Positions 25,040 to 34,151 of a DNA stretch of 45,394 nucleotides are shown here, one piece after another (position 1 is the stretch's first letter; every line of letters begins with the position of its first letter). A program made the position numbers and the translations under genes. Origin of the DNA: Phycisphaerales bacterium (GTDB lineage: Bacteria > Planctomycetota > Phycisphaerae > Sedimentisphaerales > Anaerobacaceae); the NCBI GenBank assembly GCA_020352215.1, contig CP070675.1, positions 3,341,769 through 3,387,162 of the forward strand, written 5' to 3'. Under the pieces are notes generated by a model, which saw only the letters and a program-made list of their open reading frames with translations, was not told where the DNA came from and made no database searches.

Positions 25040-28000
25040 CTATTTGCCTTCGTTGTAGAGCGCCGTAATCTCAGCTTCACTGATAGCATGGTTGTAAATG
25101 CGGACATCGTCGATATAGCCGCGCCATCGTTCACCGGCAGAACTGCTGCCGGCGCTCACAATGTCACCGCCGAAATAGAACGGATTTGCCTCAATATTCG
25201 TCGTGACCGTGCTGGTTCCTGATTCAACGCCGTCGCGATAATACGTCAGATTCGTTCCATCCTTGACGACCACATGATGCATCCATATACCCTCAGGGAT
25301 GTCATCGTAATTGATATCGTTGCGAACATCCCTGTTGACGTACTCGAACCTCGTGGGAGTGAACTTGATGAACTGATGTGTATCGCTGAAGCGGTTGCCC
25401 ACTACCACATCGTACCGTTGGTCGATTGGATTTCCGTCCTGCTTGGCCCAGAACGCCCAGGTGAACCCGCCGGTTGGATACATAGCGGGGACGGTGCCGG
25501 CGCTGACGTACGCTCCGGTGTTGTCGTCGCCGCCGAAGCTGAGCACCGTGCCCCGTTCCGGGTCTGCACACCAGACCGAGCCACCGCTGCCCAGGCCGCC
25601 TTCGGTGTTACGTACAGTCCCATCGGCACCCCGGCCGCTCGAATCCGCAACGGTGCTGCCGGAACCTTCGTCAAGTTTCCACCAGCCGATCAGGCCAAGC
25701 AGTTGGGCGTTGCCGAAGGCGCTTGGATGCAGGTAGGCCACGTCTTCCTTTGCGTGCCAGAGAACCTTGGAATCGCGATCGCCACCGTCGTCATCGTCAT
25801 CGATGTGCACGTCGAGGCCGATTGTCCTCCCCGGCGCCGGCTTGACGCCCAAGGTTGCCCACGGCAGCTTGACTTCGGTGACGTATCGATTTGCCGTGCT
25901 TACCATGGCGAATTTCACATTGGCCGTGTTGCCTTGCTTTTCCTCTATCATGGTTGGATTGTTCCTGTCCCACTGGAAGCAATACTGATAGTCGTTCTGG
26001 CCGTAGCTGTCCGACTTGCTGTTGTCGGCGTCGATAAACAATTCAATGCCATCATCGAACCAGAACTCATCTGAGTCGTTTACCAACCGATCGTCGGTAA
26101 CGTCGACGAGCAGATAGAGATTGTCCTCGTCCCACATGGCTTTGAAGCCGGCCGTGAGATCGTCGTCCGAGGACAGAGGCAAGAACACGACGTTCGTGCA
26201 GTCATATCTGTGTGCGCCGGACCAGACGTCATCGGCCTCTCCGTCGATAACGGGGGGCGTATTCGCCTTGGCGATGTCAGCGGGTGTGGCTGCTCGGAGC
26301 TCTTCAGCCTTGGCCTCGGCCCTGGTGGCGTGCAATGCCCGTGTAAGCTGCATAATCGGGCCAAGCAGTTGGCCGGTTGGAGGCAGTCCGGTGATGCTCG
26401 CATGAATGCCAAAGCTGTTGAGCTGCCCATCTGTGCGCACCTGAATAAGGGTCTGGTTACAGGCTTTTGCCAACTGGGCGATGAGCTCACGCGACCTGTC
26501 GTCCACCTCCCCTGGATCGAAGCCCAACAGCAACGGAACGACAACATCTGCTGCTCCGCCGACGTTCACGAGCGCCACCTTCCTCGTCGTTGGTGGTAGT
26601 CCGCTTACAGCCTCTTTGAGAGGTCCCCCTGTGCAGACTGAGCGGCGGCCTTTGAGTGCCGAGACCGAGCTGGCAATTACCTCTGGGTTCAGCGACAGAA
26701 TGGTAGACTTGTTGCCTTGAGCTATATGGCAGTAGAGTTTTTGTCCGTCGACAGTCGCAACCGCGTATTTGCCGGCGCCTTGCTCGGATCGCCCACCTGG
26801 CGATTCGCCTGTCGCCAGCTCCGCCACGCTAAGTAGCTGAGTTAGAACTCGGCGCGTTTGCTGCGGATCGTGGCTGGTGATTGCCAAGCCGACGCTGTTG
26901 GCAATCGGGCACCCACCGGCTTGGGCAGCCCATGACGTCTTCGATGGGGGCAGGGCAAACAGAGTCACTTGCTCGATGTTGGCGAAGATCTCTCTGCCCA
27001 CGTCAAGGCCCGTCACGTTCTGAATACTTCTACGGGCGAGTCGAGCCGGAGCCCCATCGGCCTCACCCAAAGCTATGCTTGCCAAGGCGATGGCCTCCGG
27101 AGGAACAGCCTCCAGCCCAGCCCTGCTAAGAATTGGAGTACGGAGCAGGTCGTAGGCAATACAGCGGTGGCCGTCCTTGAGAACCACATTTGTCTCTGCC
27201 ACGATACCGCTTTCCTGGAGCGAGAGGAAGGCAATCAGGTCGTCGATGTTCTTGAAGTCCGCGACTCCATCAGCCAAGCGGACCTCCAACGGGATATTGC
27301 CCTCGCCAAAGATCTTCGGAAGGCTGGCATACACCTCGTCGATGTTCGCCCATATTGTCAGCAGATTCTCTTGCCGAGCTTTCTTGCCGACCTTTATGAA
27401 AGACTTATTGTGTGAGGCGAGTGTAGGCTCATTCGTCACTCCCTTGTACTGTTTGACAGACCGGGTCAGCTGGCCGCTCGAGTAGGCGCTCGGACTTGCG
27501 ATCATCACAACAGTATCGTCGTATGCGGCGCCTCCTCCATCAGGGAACGCTACCGTCTGTACCCCTTCGATGGCCTCGGCGGGCCGCCCGAAACTGCCGA
27601 GTATAGCCAGGATTATCCCTCGAAGGGCGTCGCTCCTTCCAGGAAACATCACCACAATGCCTGTCGGTTCGTTACCGGTGACATCGGTAATCCCCACGCC
27701 CATCCCGCGTATCTTTTTGAACTCGGCCATCATACTCGGGTTCAGAAGGGCGCCGATGATGTCACCGGGTCCCCCTCCTTGGCCGGCGTCCTGACCTCCT
27801 CCACGGATCACAGAAAGCGGGTTCTCAAATGGTGTTCCCTTCAGCATATTAAGAATGGTCTCGATTTGTCTGCCGGGACTGCCAAATTCAAGGTAAATAA
27901 TAGTATCAGGTGGCATCAGCGTTGCAGGATCGGCATTGATCAGGTCTTCCAGTAACGGCTTGATTCTCTCAATAATCTTGGTCTGATCGCTGTGTTGAGC

Positions 28001-28279
28001 AACCAATTTCTCAAAATTGGCCTTCGCTCGCCGCTCATTCTTGAGCTTGAGGTAGCACATACCTTGCCGATATATTGCCTGTGCTACGTGTGATTTCTGG
28101 GCTGACTCGTCGGCTATGATTTGCTCATAGATTTTGATCGCCGCGTCAAGGTCACCGTCGACCTCCTCGGCGTACAGCCCTTCCTGCAAGAGGACGCTTG
28201 CAGGTTTGGCCTGGACTGCAGAGCAAAGCAGAGCCAGAGCCAGCACCAGGAAGACCGTGCTGTTTCTTAACCTTTCCAT
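25040..28279 (-). CDS. Large exported protein with TPR-like, DUF3352-like, CBM9-like and LamG domains
   Basis: I chose ATG 28279, behind AAAGGAGC, giving 1079 residues and a clean signal peptide (NSTVFLVLALALLCSAVQA). Residues about 30-100 are TPR-like (DLDAAIKIYEQIIADE, YRQGMCYLKLKNERRAKANF). Residues 120-650 resemble DUF3352-type proteins with two related halves. Residues 670-860 form a CBM9-like domain (PPVIDGEADDVWSGA, ELFIDADNSKSDSYGQNDYQ, EVKLPWATLG). Residues 862-1079 are LamG (GWWKLDEGSGSTVADSSGRG, then YIDDVRIYNHAISEAEI). The two C-terminal modules suggest carbohydrate binding at the cell surface. It shares an operon with the kinase and regulators, so it may be a surface sensor component rather than an enzyme; no catalytic residues are evident. 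Confidence 0.8.
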   Translation of the reverse strand: MERLRNSTVFLVLALALLCSAVQAKPASVLLQEGLYAEEVDGDLDAAIKIYEQIIADESAQKSHVAQAIYRQGMCYLKLKNERRAKANFEKLVAQHSDQTKIIERIKPLLEDLINADPATLMPPDTIIYLEFGSPGRQIETILNMLKGTPFENPLSVIRGGGQDAGQGGGPGDIIGALLNPSMMAEFKKIRGMGVGITDVTGNEPTGIVVMFPGRSDALRGIILAILGSFGRPAEAIEGVQTVAFPDGGGAAYDDTVVMIASPSAYSSGQLTRSVKQYKGVTNEPTLASHNKSFIKVGKKARQENLLTIWANIDEVYASLPKIFGEGNIPLEVRLADGVADFKNIDDLIAFLSLQESGIVAETNVVLKDGHRCIAYDLLRTPILSRAGLEAVPPEAIALASIALGEADGAPARLARRSIQNVTGLDVGREIFANIEQVTLFALPPSKTSWAAQAGGCPIANSVGLAITSHDPQQTRRVLTQLLSVAELATGESPGGRSEQGAGKYAVATVDGQKLYCHIAQGNKSTILSLNPEVIASSVSALKGRRSVCTGGPLKEAVSGLPPTTRKVALVNVGGAADVVVPLLLGFDPGEVDDRSRELIAQLAKACNQTLIQVRTDGQLNSFGIHASITGLPPTGQLLGPIMQLTRALHATRAEAKAEELRAATPADIAKANTPPVIDGEADDVWSGAHRYDCTNVVFLPLSSDDDLTAGFKAMWDEDNLYLLVDVTDDRLVNDSDEFWFDDGIELFIDADNSKSDSYGQNDYQYCFQWDRNNPTMIEEKQGNTANVKFAMVSTANRYVTEVKLPWATLGVKPAPGRTIGLDVHIDDDDDGGDRDSKVLWHAKEDVAYLHPSAFGNAQLLGLIGWWKLDEGSGSTVADSSGRGADGTVRNTEGGLGSGGSVWCADPERGTVLSFGGDDNTGAYVSAGTVPAMYPTGGFTWAFWAKQDGNPIDQRYDVVVGNRFSDTHQFIKFTPTRFEYVNRDVRNDINYDDIPEGIWMHHVVVKDGTNLTYYRDGVESGTSTVTTNIEANPFYFGGDIVSAGSSSAGERWRGYIDDVRIYNHAISEAEITALYNEGK

Positions 28280-28607
28280 AATCGTGCTCCTTTCGAAAAA
28301 TAGGTTAACAGTAACTTCAATTGTATCACAAGCGCAATTTTGCATTTTGGACGTTACCATTTTGTTACGGCTTTGTACTTTTTTGGTGATATGCAAAAAA
28401 ACCCGCCGGGTCTCTGAACAGGTCTGAGAGATGGTAGGGGGCTGCCGCCATCGCGTGCTGCTGAGCTACGAATGCGCCCAAACACAAAGATAGGCACCGA
28501 GACTTCTTGCGCAGAGTGTTCCTTGGGCTTGTTGCGACGGTTGAGGCCTTTTGATGCGATTAGGCGGCGACTTTACGGGGCACGCAGGGGCGGTTTGGCG
28601 GCCAATC
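28280..28607. other. Intergenic region between the chaperone operon and the LamG/kinase operon
   Basis: Both flanking operons run on the minus strand. The region holds the terminator of the chaperone operon (28395-28414) and then, toward 28280, an AT-rich stretch that should contain the promoter of the large LamG gene. I saw no convincing promoter pair, RNA gene or ORF. Confidence 0.5.
28395..28414 (-). terminator. Intrinsic terminator of the chaperone operon
   Basis: On the minus strand AGACCC-GGC-GGGT is followed directly by seven T (28401-28395). The stem has four Watson-Crick pairs and can extend by A:T and G:U pairs into the T tract. It lies about 190 bases past the stop of the TerB/J-like gene. 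Confidence 0.55.
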
Positions 28608-30167
28608 TCAAGTGTCGAGGCCGACGTATTCCCGCCTGGCGTCGGCGATCAATGCTAGTACCTGATCAGCCTGACTTTGAACTGCAGGGTCGGAACTTGT
28701 CACCCTTGAATTCCACTTGGCATATTCTCTGTTCAGCAGTCGGCGAGTCTCTTCTTTGCTCATGTTCGGGGCGACTCCAAGAATGGTCTCAGCATCCTGG
28801 ACTTCGTGCATGTTCACTGGCAGGGTCTTCTCCAGCATCGCGCGAAATCTGTCCGGGTCGAGTTCAAGCCAGACGGCCAGGTTCCTCAGAAGTGCCAGCT
28901 CCTCGCTTGTGACATGGCCATTGGCCCGTGCGACGCCCAGACAGAACTCCAGAATGTCATAGCGTATCGCCAGAGGAGCGATTTGTGCAATCTCCGTGCA
29001 AACACGGCAGGCGTCGAACTGACCGCCGGTCCGGAAGAACGCGACTGTCTTATCCAGCGCCTTTTCGAGCTTGCGCTCGGCTTTCGCGGAAGCGCGGGAC
29101 GCGTCGAGGTTGCTCATCACCCAGCTCTTTATGAAATCGACTTCGCAATCGTACAACTTGTGGTCGGCGGCGCTGACGGCAAAGGCGAGTCCGACTGCGA
29201 GCGTGTTTGTGCGCTGGATATTGTCCGCCAGATCGATGTAGCCCGTGTCCGTACTATGGTAAACACAGGCACACTCTGCGCAGGCAAGCGTCTCACGGGT
29301 CTGGCGAGACAGTATCGCGACGGTGAATTGCAGGTTGCGTCGACCTTTTCGGGGCAGTAGTAGCTGGCTGCAACTCAGTTGGGCGACGGCCGTCCAGTCC
29401 GCGAGTGTTGTTGTTTCGTTATGGAGCGCGCCGAGATCCGCGTCGTGACAGAAGACCGGCGAGTCTGCAATCTGCCACTGTTTGGTGCGGACTCGAACCG
29501 GCTTGGTTTGCGTAGTACCATCGGTAACGTCCGTGATCGAGACAGTCAAGGTCACCTCGTGCATGGCCTGCGGAGCTCGAATTGAGCCGCAAAGCTCCAC
29601 AATGAAGATGTCTGACGCACGAGCGTTATCCTCGTGACTGCCGAGTCTGACTCGGCAGTTGAGTGTCTCCATATCGGGCTTTGTGGGGAACTCTCTGCCT
29701 ATGCCATTGGGTGTGTAATTGACCCGTGGAAGGTTCAGTCCGTCAAGTAGCTGCGAGAGTTTGCCCGCACCCGCCCGCCCGCGTAGTTTCGTGCGATTGA
29801 TCGACTCTGATAACCTGATGACAGAAAGCCCTTCACGGAATTTGGACCTTGCCGCCCGGGCCGCAGACTTGGTGCTGCTAATTATGCCATCCGGGGCCAG
29901 TGATTTGGCCAGCCTTGAGGACCCGTTGCGCACAATGGAGGCGAGAGTCTTGAGCTTATGAATGATCACGTTGGCGTTGATATTGCGCGGGAATTTGAAG
30001 CGATTGAGGCTTTTCGAAAGCGTCCACGATTTCACGGCACCGACGAATCTTTTGGGCGCGCGGAGAAGAGGCAAGCCGCTGTACTTGGAATAAGCCACCA
30101 GAGGCAGCAGTACCATCAACGCGGCTATCACCGCTCCGCCCAGGATTGGAGCTGCCCATTCATACAT
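28608..30167 (-). CDS. Membrane-anchored TerB-like protein with degenerate J-like C-terminus
   Basis: The 519-residue protein has one N-terminal span (APILGGAVIAALMVLLPLVAY), a basic linker and a beta-rich middle region (about 165-305). A helical TerB-like domain follows near 317-446 (KLYDCEVDFIKSWV, then EFCLGVARANGHVTSEELAL). The last 65 residues resemble a J-domain: DAETILGVAPNMSKEETRRL matches helices I and II, and ADQVLALIADARREY matches helix III. The loop that should carry His-Pro-Asp reads KWNSR instead, so normal stimulation of Hsp70 ATPase is not expected. It lies 20 bases after the Hsp70 gene and is the last of three chaperone genes. It probably positions Hsp70 at the membrane. The TerB and J assignments rest on pattern recognition. 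Confidence 0.75.
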   Translation of the reverse strand: MYEWAAPILGGAVIAALMVLLPLVAYSKYSGLPLLRAPKRFVGAVKSWTLSKSLNRFKFPRNINANVIIHKLKTLASIVRNGSSRLAKSLAPDGIISSTKSAARAARSKFREGLSVIRLSESINRTKLRGRAGAGKLSQLLDGLNLPRVNYTPNGIGREFPTKPDMETLNCRVRLGSHEDNARASDIFIVELCGSIRAPQAMHEVTLTVSITDVTDGTTQTKPVRVRTKQWQIADSPVFCHDADLGALHNETTTLADWTAVAQLSCSQLLLPRKGRRNLQFTVAILSRQTRETLACAECACVYHSTDTGYIDLADNIQRTNTLAVGLAFAVSAADHKLYDCEVDFIKSWVMSNLDASRASAKAERKLEKALDKTVAFFRTGGQFDACRVCTEIAQIAPLAIRYDILEFCLGVARANGHVTSEELALLRNLAVWLELDPDRFRAMLEKTLPVNMHEVQDAETILGVAPNMSKEETRRLLNREYAKWNSRVTSSDPAVQSQADQVLALIADARREYVGLDT

Positions 30168-30187
30168 CTGAGTGCCTGTGGATTACT

Positions 30188-31738
30188 TCACTCAACCTTC
30201 AACGACTCGAACTGCTCGGTGCTTTGTTGGGCGTTGTCTTCTTCGACCTCACCGTTCTGGTCCAGACGGAAATCAACTTGCAGGACACGGCCCGACTCTA
30301 TATCCTCGAATTTACAGTGCATCCTTTGGTTAACATCGTAGCTGAACGTCACTTTGATAGGACAATCCGGCGGCCTTCCTTCGGGCAGCTCGAATCTGTG
30401 TGTTGCGATCTTGTTGACGTATTCGACAGCCGTGTCTTCCCCCTGGGTAATCGTTACCTCAACCTCTTTCTGTCCTTCGTAAGTTGTATAGAACGTCTGG
30501 GAAGCTTCGCACGGCAGCGGCGTGTTCTTTTTTAGAATGATGCGATTCTGAACTGTGCGTCGGCCTGTTTCCTCGTCCACGGGCGCACAAATCGTGCCAT
30601 AGCTGTGGTTACAAACATCCGTGAGGTTGATACCTTCGAGGCCGCTGGCAATGCCTGCCGAGACGCTATCAGGCTTGTCCCTGAGCATGGTCAAGCCCGC
30701 GTATAGGGCCGCACCAAGAGCCACGCACTCATCCACGTTCACTGCCGTCTCAGGCGCAGATCCGAACATCTTCTCCAGGCGTTCCCTGATCAGCGGGATT
30801 CGCGTACTACCGCCCACCAGGAGTACCTTGTCGATTTCAGATGGTTGGGCGCCGGCTTCGTCGAGGGCCACCTCCACCAACATATCGGTGCGGGCTATCA
30901 AAGAGGAAATGGCTTCTTCGAACATCTCGCGACTTATCTCTGCCCTCAGGCTGCCCGCCGGTCCATACAACATTTTCTTTGCAGTGGGCCGGCGAGAGAG
31001 GGTCTTCTTGATATCTTCAGCTTCGTCTTCGTACCTTGCCCTGTCTTCGTCGCAGTTGAGCAGCTCTGCGCTGAATTTGTCTCGATAGCTCTGCTCGAGG
31101 ATCTCGAGTATCTGTCGGTCAAAATCGATTCCCCCGAGGGCATGGTCACCCTGCGAGCAGATGATGTCCATTTGCTGTCCGTCGACATCCATAATGGTCA
31201 CGTCGAAGGTTCCTCCGCCCAGGTCGTACACGAGCACCTTCCCGGAGACCTTCCGCGTGGTTGCGTAGTACAGTGCGGCGGCCACGGGTTCGTTCACTAT
31301 GGCAACGACGTTTAGCCCGACGGCGGTTCCCGCGTCCATAGTGGCCCTGCGACGAACCTCATCAAAGTGGGCGGGAACGGAAATGACGGCATCACAAATT
31401 TCGCCATGTTCTGCGGAGCAATCTTCTTTAAGCTTTTTCAGAATCAGTGCTGAAAGCTCCGCAGGTGTCCAGTCCTTGCCGCTGATGGTCTTGCGATAGT
31501 CGGTGTCGCCCATGTGCCGCTTTATCCAACGGACCGACCTTTCGGCATTCAGGTGACGGGAATTGATTGCCTCGATTCCCACCCGGATTACGTCCGGGTT
31601 CTCCTCGTCGAAGAAGATGGCGGACGGCGTGAGCCTTTCACCATCGGCGTTTGGCACTATCTCCGGTTTGCCGATAGCGTTTAGGATTGCCAAGGTCGAG
31701 AAAGTCGTTCCCAGGTCTATTCCAACAATATTACCCAT
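30188..31738 (-). CDS. Hsp70-family chaperone lacking the C-terminal lid
   Basis: The nucleotide-binding domain is complete: NIVGIDLGTTFST phosphate loop 1, VYDLGGGTFDVTI phosphate loop 2, AIVNEPVAAALYY and LLVGGSTRIPLIRE. A short beta-sandwich substrate domain follows (ILKKNTPLPCEASQTFYT, EGQKEVEVTITQGED). At 516 residues it is some 120 shorter than DnaK; the helical lid and the EEVD-like tail are absent and the protein ends in an acidic Gln/Glu-rich tail. ATP-driven substrate binding is expected, but without a lid release should be faster. ATG 31738 has a GGAGAGG site. Flanked by a GrpE-like gene (70 bases upstream) and a J-like gene, it is the core of a dedicated chaperone set rather than the housekeeping dnaK. 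Confidence 0.93.
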   Translation of the reverse strand: MGNIVGIDLGTTFSTLAILNAIGKPEIVPNADGERLTPSAIFFDEENPDVIRVGIEAINSRHLNAERSVRWIKRHMGDTDYRKTISGKDWTPAELSALILKKLKEDCSAEHGEICDAVISVPAHFDEVRRRATMDAGTAVGLNVVAIVNEPVAAALYYATTRKVSGKVLVYDLGGGTFDVTIMDVDGQQMDIICSQGDHALGGIDFDRQILEILEQSYRDKFSAELLNCDEDRARYEDEAEDIKKTLSRRPTAKKMLYGPAGSLRAEISREMFEEAISSLIARTDMLVEVALDEAGAQPSEIDKVLLVGGSTRIPLIRERLEKMFGSAPETAVNVDECVALGAALYAGLTMLRDKPDSVSAGIASGLEGINLTDVCNHSYGTICAPVDEETGRRTVQNRIILKKNTPLPCEASQTFYTTYEGQKEVEVTITQGEDTAVEYVNKIATHRFELPEGRPPDCPIKVTFSYDVNQRMHCKFEDIESGRVLQVDFRLDQNGEVEEDNAQQSTEQFESLKVE

Positions 31739-31808
31739 CGTTTGCCTCTCCGTTCTACTTCAGTCATCGTGCCCTGACGCACTTGAAAACGGGCATCAGA
31801 GATTGCGC

Positions 31809-33296
31809 CTAACCGTAAAGCTCAACCTGAGCCGTTCGGACTACTTTCGCGTTTTCTTCATCGATAAAGTACTGATATCCCGGCCTTATGACCTTTGCGA
31901 CCGTACCGGCTTTACTCGGATCATCGCAGGGCTGGCGGTCTTTCGCCGCCTCAGCGAATTTCTCCTGACCACTATAGTCACTGTTTGCCTCAGGCCTGAA
32001 TTGCTCTACTCCGCTGGACTCAAGGGCGAAGAGCAGCTCGTCCCTCACTTCCTCAAGGTGAGCAGTTTCGGCATCCTCTTCGATTAACTGGCTAATGCGG
32101 CGTTCGAGGTTGTCGATACAACGGATTACCCGTAGGCAAAATGTCTTAATTATGGTCCAGTCGTAGCCATCCTGGAGCTTCTCCACTCTGTCCTGCTGAC
32201 AGGAGGCGTAGTCACGAATTGCCGAGATTTGCTGAGTTAGCTCCTTCAGTGTGTTGTTGAGTGGCGCCGATTGCTCAACAGTGGTGTTTTGGACATTCTG
32301 GGCCATCTTCTTGAATTCTGCCATTTGCTCTTCAAGATGCGCGGCTTGGGTCTTGAAGGAGTCTTCCAGCTCCCGGGCGTTCACATCGGACTTCGCTATA
32401 CTCAGCACGCGGCGGCCTCGGCGTGGATTGGAGCCGGGCGTATCGGTACTCGGAGATTCCGTTGAACTGGATGCAGCGGTTTCGAGTTCGGCAGATTCCT
32501 CGTCGGAAAGCAGCATCGCAATTTTCTTGTCTGGCGGTGAGGACGAGGCAACGCTACTGCGCCTCATGGCAACTGTCTTTTTTGCGGGGGCGTAGTCGGA
32601 GCTGGTGACGCGCGGCGCGAAATTATGCCAGCCAAGATTTGCCAGCATCTGTGAGCGTGTTCCTGCTCGCTCAGGTTGTTCCGCCTGGCTCTGCTGGAGT
32701 CCTTCATCATCGTCTTCATCATCTTCGCGCACTCCGGCCGAATCACCGTCCTTGGCTTCTTGTCGCCCCCCCCGAACGCTTGCACGATGGGCCCTGACGC
32801 GAGATGTGGCCCTGATCATTAGGCGGAACGTCCATACAAGCGTGCAGGACACGGAGACGATTCCTCCTATGGACGCACAGACAATAGCACTGGTCAAAGT
32901 CAGCTCGTTTTGCTCTTTTCGGTTTTTGTATCTATCGACTTCCTCTTGCCAGTTCTGGCCGTAGAGCATGTCTGCAAGCGGCTTGGGGATAGATTCGCCC
33001 GCCGCCAATTTGTCAAGGTCAGCTTCGAGTCTTTCCCGCTGTTCCTGGAGCAACTGCGCCGGTGTTTTGCGCTCGGCGTGCTCATCTAATACGCCGGACA
33101 GATCACCTCGTTCTTCTTGAGGCAGCCGCAGCCACTCATTGTACTGTTTGAGGTACTCATCGGGCTCTGAGGCGTATTTCAGTTTGAAGGAAGCGGCTTT
33201 CTCGCGCTCCACTTTTCTCTGGCTGAAAAACCAGTAGAGCACGGCAGTGCCGGCAAGAAGCAGCACCAAGCCGAGAATAGTGAGTTTCTTAATCAT
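31809..33296 (-). CDS. Membrane-anchored GrpE-like nucleotide exchange factor
   Basis: I start at ATG 33296, where the first residues form a membrane span (KKLTILGLVLLLAGTAVLYWF), giving 495 residues; ATG 33359 would add 21. A second span lies near residues 133-159. Between the spans is a charged region of about 105 residues, and after them a low-complexity Ser/Asp/Glu stretch and a coiled coil (about 304-379). The C-terminal 120 residues match GrpE: a helix IRCIDNLERRISQLIE and then GTVAKVIRPGYQYFID with VVRTAQVELYG, as in the GrpE beta domain. Classical GrpE has about 190 soluble residues, so two membrane spans and a long linker are unusual. It precedes the Hsp70 gene by 70 bases. Both termini should be cytoplasmic. 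Confidence 0.82.
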   Translation of the reverse strand: MIKKLTILGLVLLLAGTAVLYWFFSQRKVEREKAASFKLKYASEPDEYLKQYNEWLRLPQEERGDLSGVLDEHAERKTPAQLLQEQRERLEADLDKLAAGESIPKPLADMLYGQNWQEEVDRYKNRKEQNELTLTSAIVCASIGGIVSVSCTLVWTFRLMIRATSRVRAHRASVRGGRQEAKDGDSAGVREDDEDDDEGLQQSQAEQPERAGTRSQMLANLGWHNFAPRVTSSDYAPAKKTVAMRRSSVASSSPPDKKIAMLLSDEESAELETAASSSTESPSTDTPGSNPRRGRRVLSIAKSDVNARELEDSFKTQAAHLEEQMAEFKKMAQNVQNTTVEQSAPLNNTLKELTQQISAIRDYASCQQDRVEKLQDGYDWTIIKTFCLRVIRCIDNLERRISQLIEEDAETAHLEEVRDELLFALESSGVEQFRPEANSDYSGQEKFAEAAKDRQPCDDPSKAGTVAKVIRPGYQYFIDEENAKVVRTAQVELYG

Positions 33297-33656
33297 TTTT
33301 CCAGTTCTTGCAACAGACTGCTTGTCGTGGCCAGACTTCACAGCCTGTACGCTTACCATCGCTGTGAATTAAAGGAGGTTCATCCTATAACCTCACTTTC
33401 TTACTCCGCTCAGTATGAGTAATGACTGGCGCGGAGTCTCTTCATACAAGTAGCCAAACAAAATATATGTAATAATTGGGGTCTATCCAATCGGCTATGG
33501 CTTCAGCTCACCGTATTCGGAGACAGTTTTAGGCCAATGGTGCCCGCAAAGGAGCATATGAGGCGTTGGCGGGGCGGGGGACGAGTGGATTTTTCGTGCT
33601 GGTTATCGGACGAGATTGCCTGTATGACGGCTTGCTCTTTGACACTCGACAGATTG
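33297..33656. other. Gap between anti-sigma and chaperone genes
   Basis: These 360 bases hold a possible minus-strand promoter (33490-33462) and a hairpin GAGGTT-CATCCTAT-AACCTC (33375-33394) between it and the GrpE-like start. No gene was recognised. The hairpin could be part of a 5' leader of about 160 bases. Confidence 0.45.
33462..33490 (-). promoter_or_regulatory. Possible promoter of the chaperone operon
   Basis: On the minus strand TTGGAT (33490-33485), 17 bases, then TATATT (33467-33462). The -10 hexamer matches 5 of 6 consensus bases; the -35 matches only TTG. A different sigma factor may recognise it, given the adjacent sigma gene. Confidence 0.3.
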
Positions 33657-34151
33657 CTACGCGGTGAATATCTCGTCAGCCAGGTCCTTGCCGACATGAC
33701 TGGCGTAGTAGTGCTTTACAACATTTCGGCCTTGGCTCTGAACGTGCTCCATAGAGCAGAAGACGCCGATCTTGGCCATGAGCAGAATAACAAAACAGGC
33801 TGCTACATTTGTTGCGGGGTGCTTGTACTTGCCACACTTGTCGATCAAGGTCGGCTTGGGCATCATCGCCTTCAGCTCTTGCGCCTTTGGATCATCTCGG
33901 AGACTGTGCCTCAACACGCCGACGGCCTGGTTATTCGCTCGCATAAGCAGGTCAAGTTTATGTGGTTCCGACTTCAATAGCGAGAGAGCAAGGTCCACTT
34001 TGCCGACGGCAGCGAGTCGCCGCTGGCATCTTGGGCAATTGGCGACGTGTCTGTGGGCCCAGCCCATGTGTGAGTCAGAGTATTTGCCGACCATGTTGGC
34101 CAGCCAGGTTCTTATTCGCTTGCACTTTTTGACGTTCTGTGTAGTTGTCAT
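33657..34151 (-). CDS. Putative anti-sigma factor with zinc-finger-like motif and one membrane span
   Basis: The start at ATG 34151 forms an ATGA overlap with the stop of the sigma gene, which fixes the start and shows translational coupling. The 164-residue product has an N-terminal HMGWAHRHVANCPRCQRRL, an H-x3-C-x2-C arrangement as in zinc-binding anti-sigma domains. A membrane span follows near residues 115-135 (NVAACFVILLMAKIGVF), with a short tail beyond it. In such pairs the N-terminal domain holds the sigma factor inactive at the membrane until a signal releases it. The signal here is unknown. Its position next to a membrane chaperone operon suggests envelope stress, which is inference. 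Confidence 0.65.
   Translation of the reverse strand: MTTTQNVKKCKRIRTWLANMVGKYSDSHMGWAHRHVANCPRCQRRLAAVGKVDLALSLLKSEPHKLDLLMRANNQAVGVLRHSLRDDPKAQELKAMMPKPTLIDKCGKYKHPATNVAACFVILLMAKIGVFCSMEHVQSQGRNVVKHYYASHVGKDLADEIFTA

Noticed and set aside
33558..33980. Plus-strand frame with AAAGGAG before an ATG, antisense to the anti-sigma gene
   Set aside because: Most of it overlaps a well-supported coupled gene on the other strand and the product shows no domain; the ribosome-binding site is probably chance.
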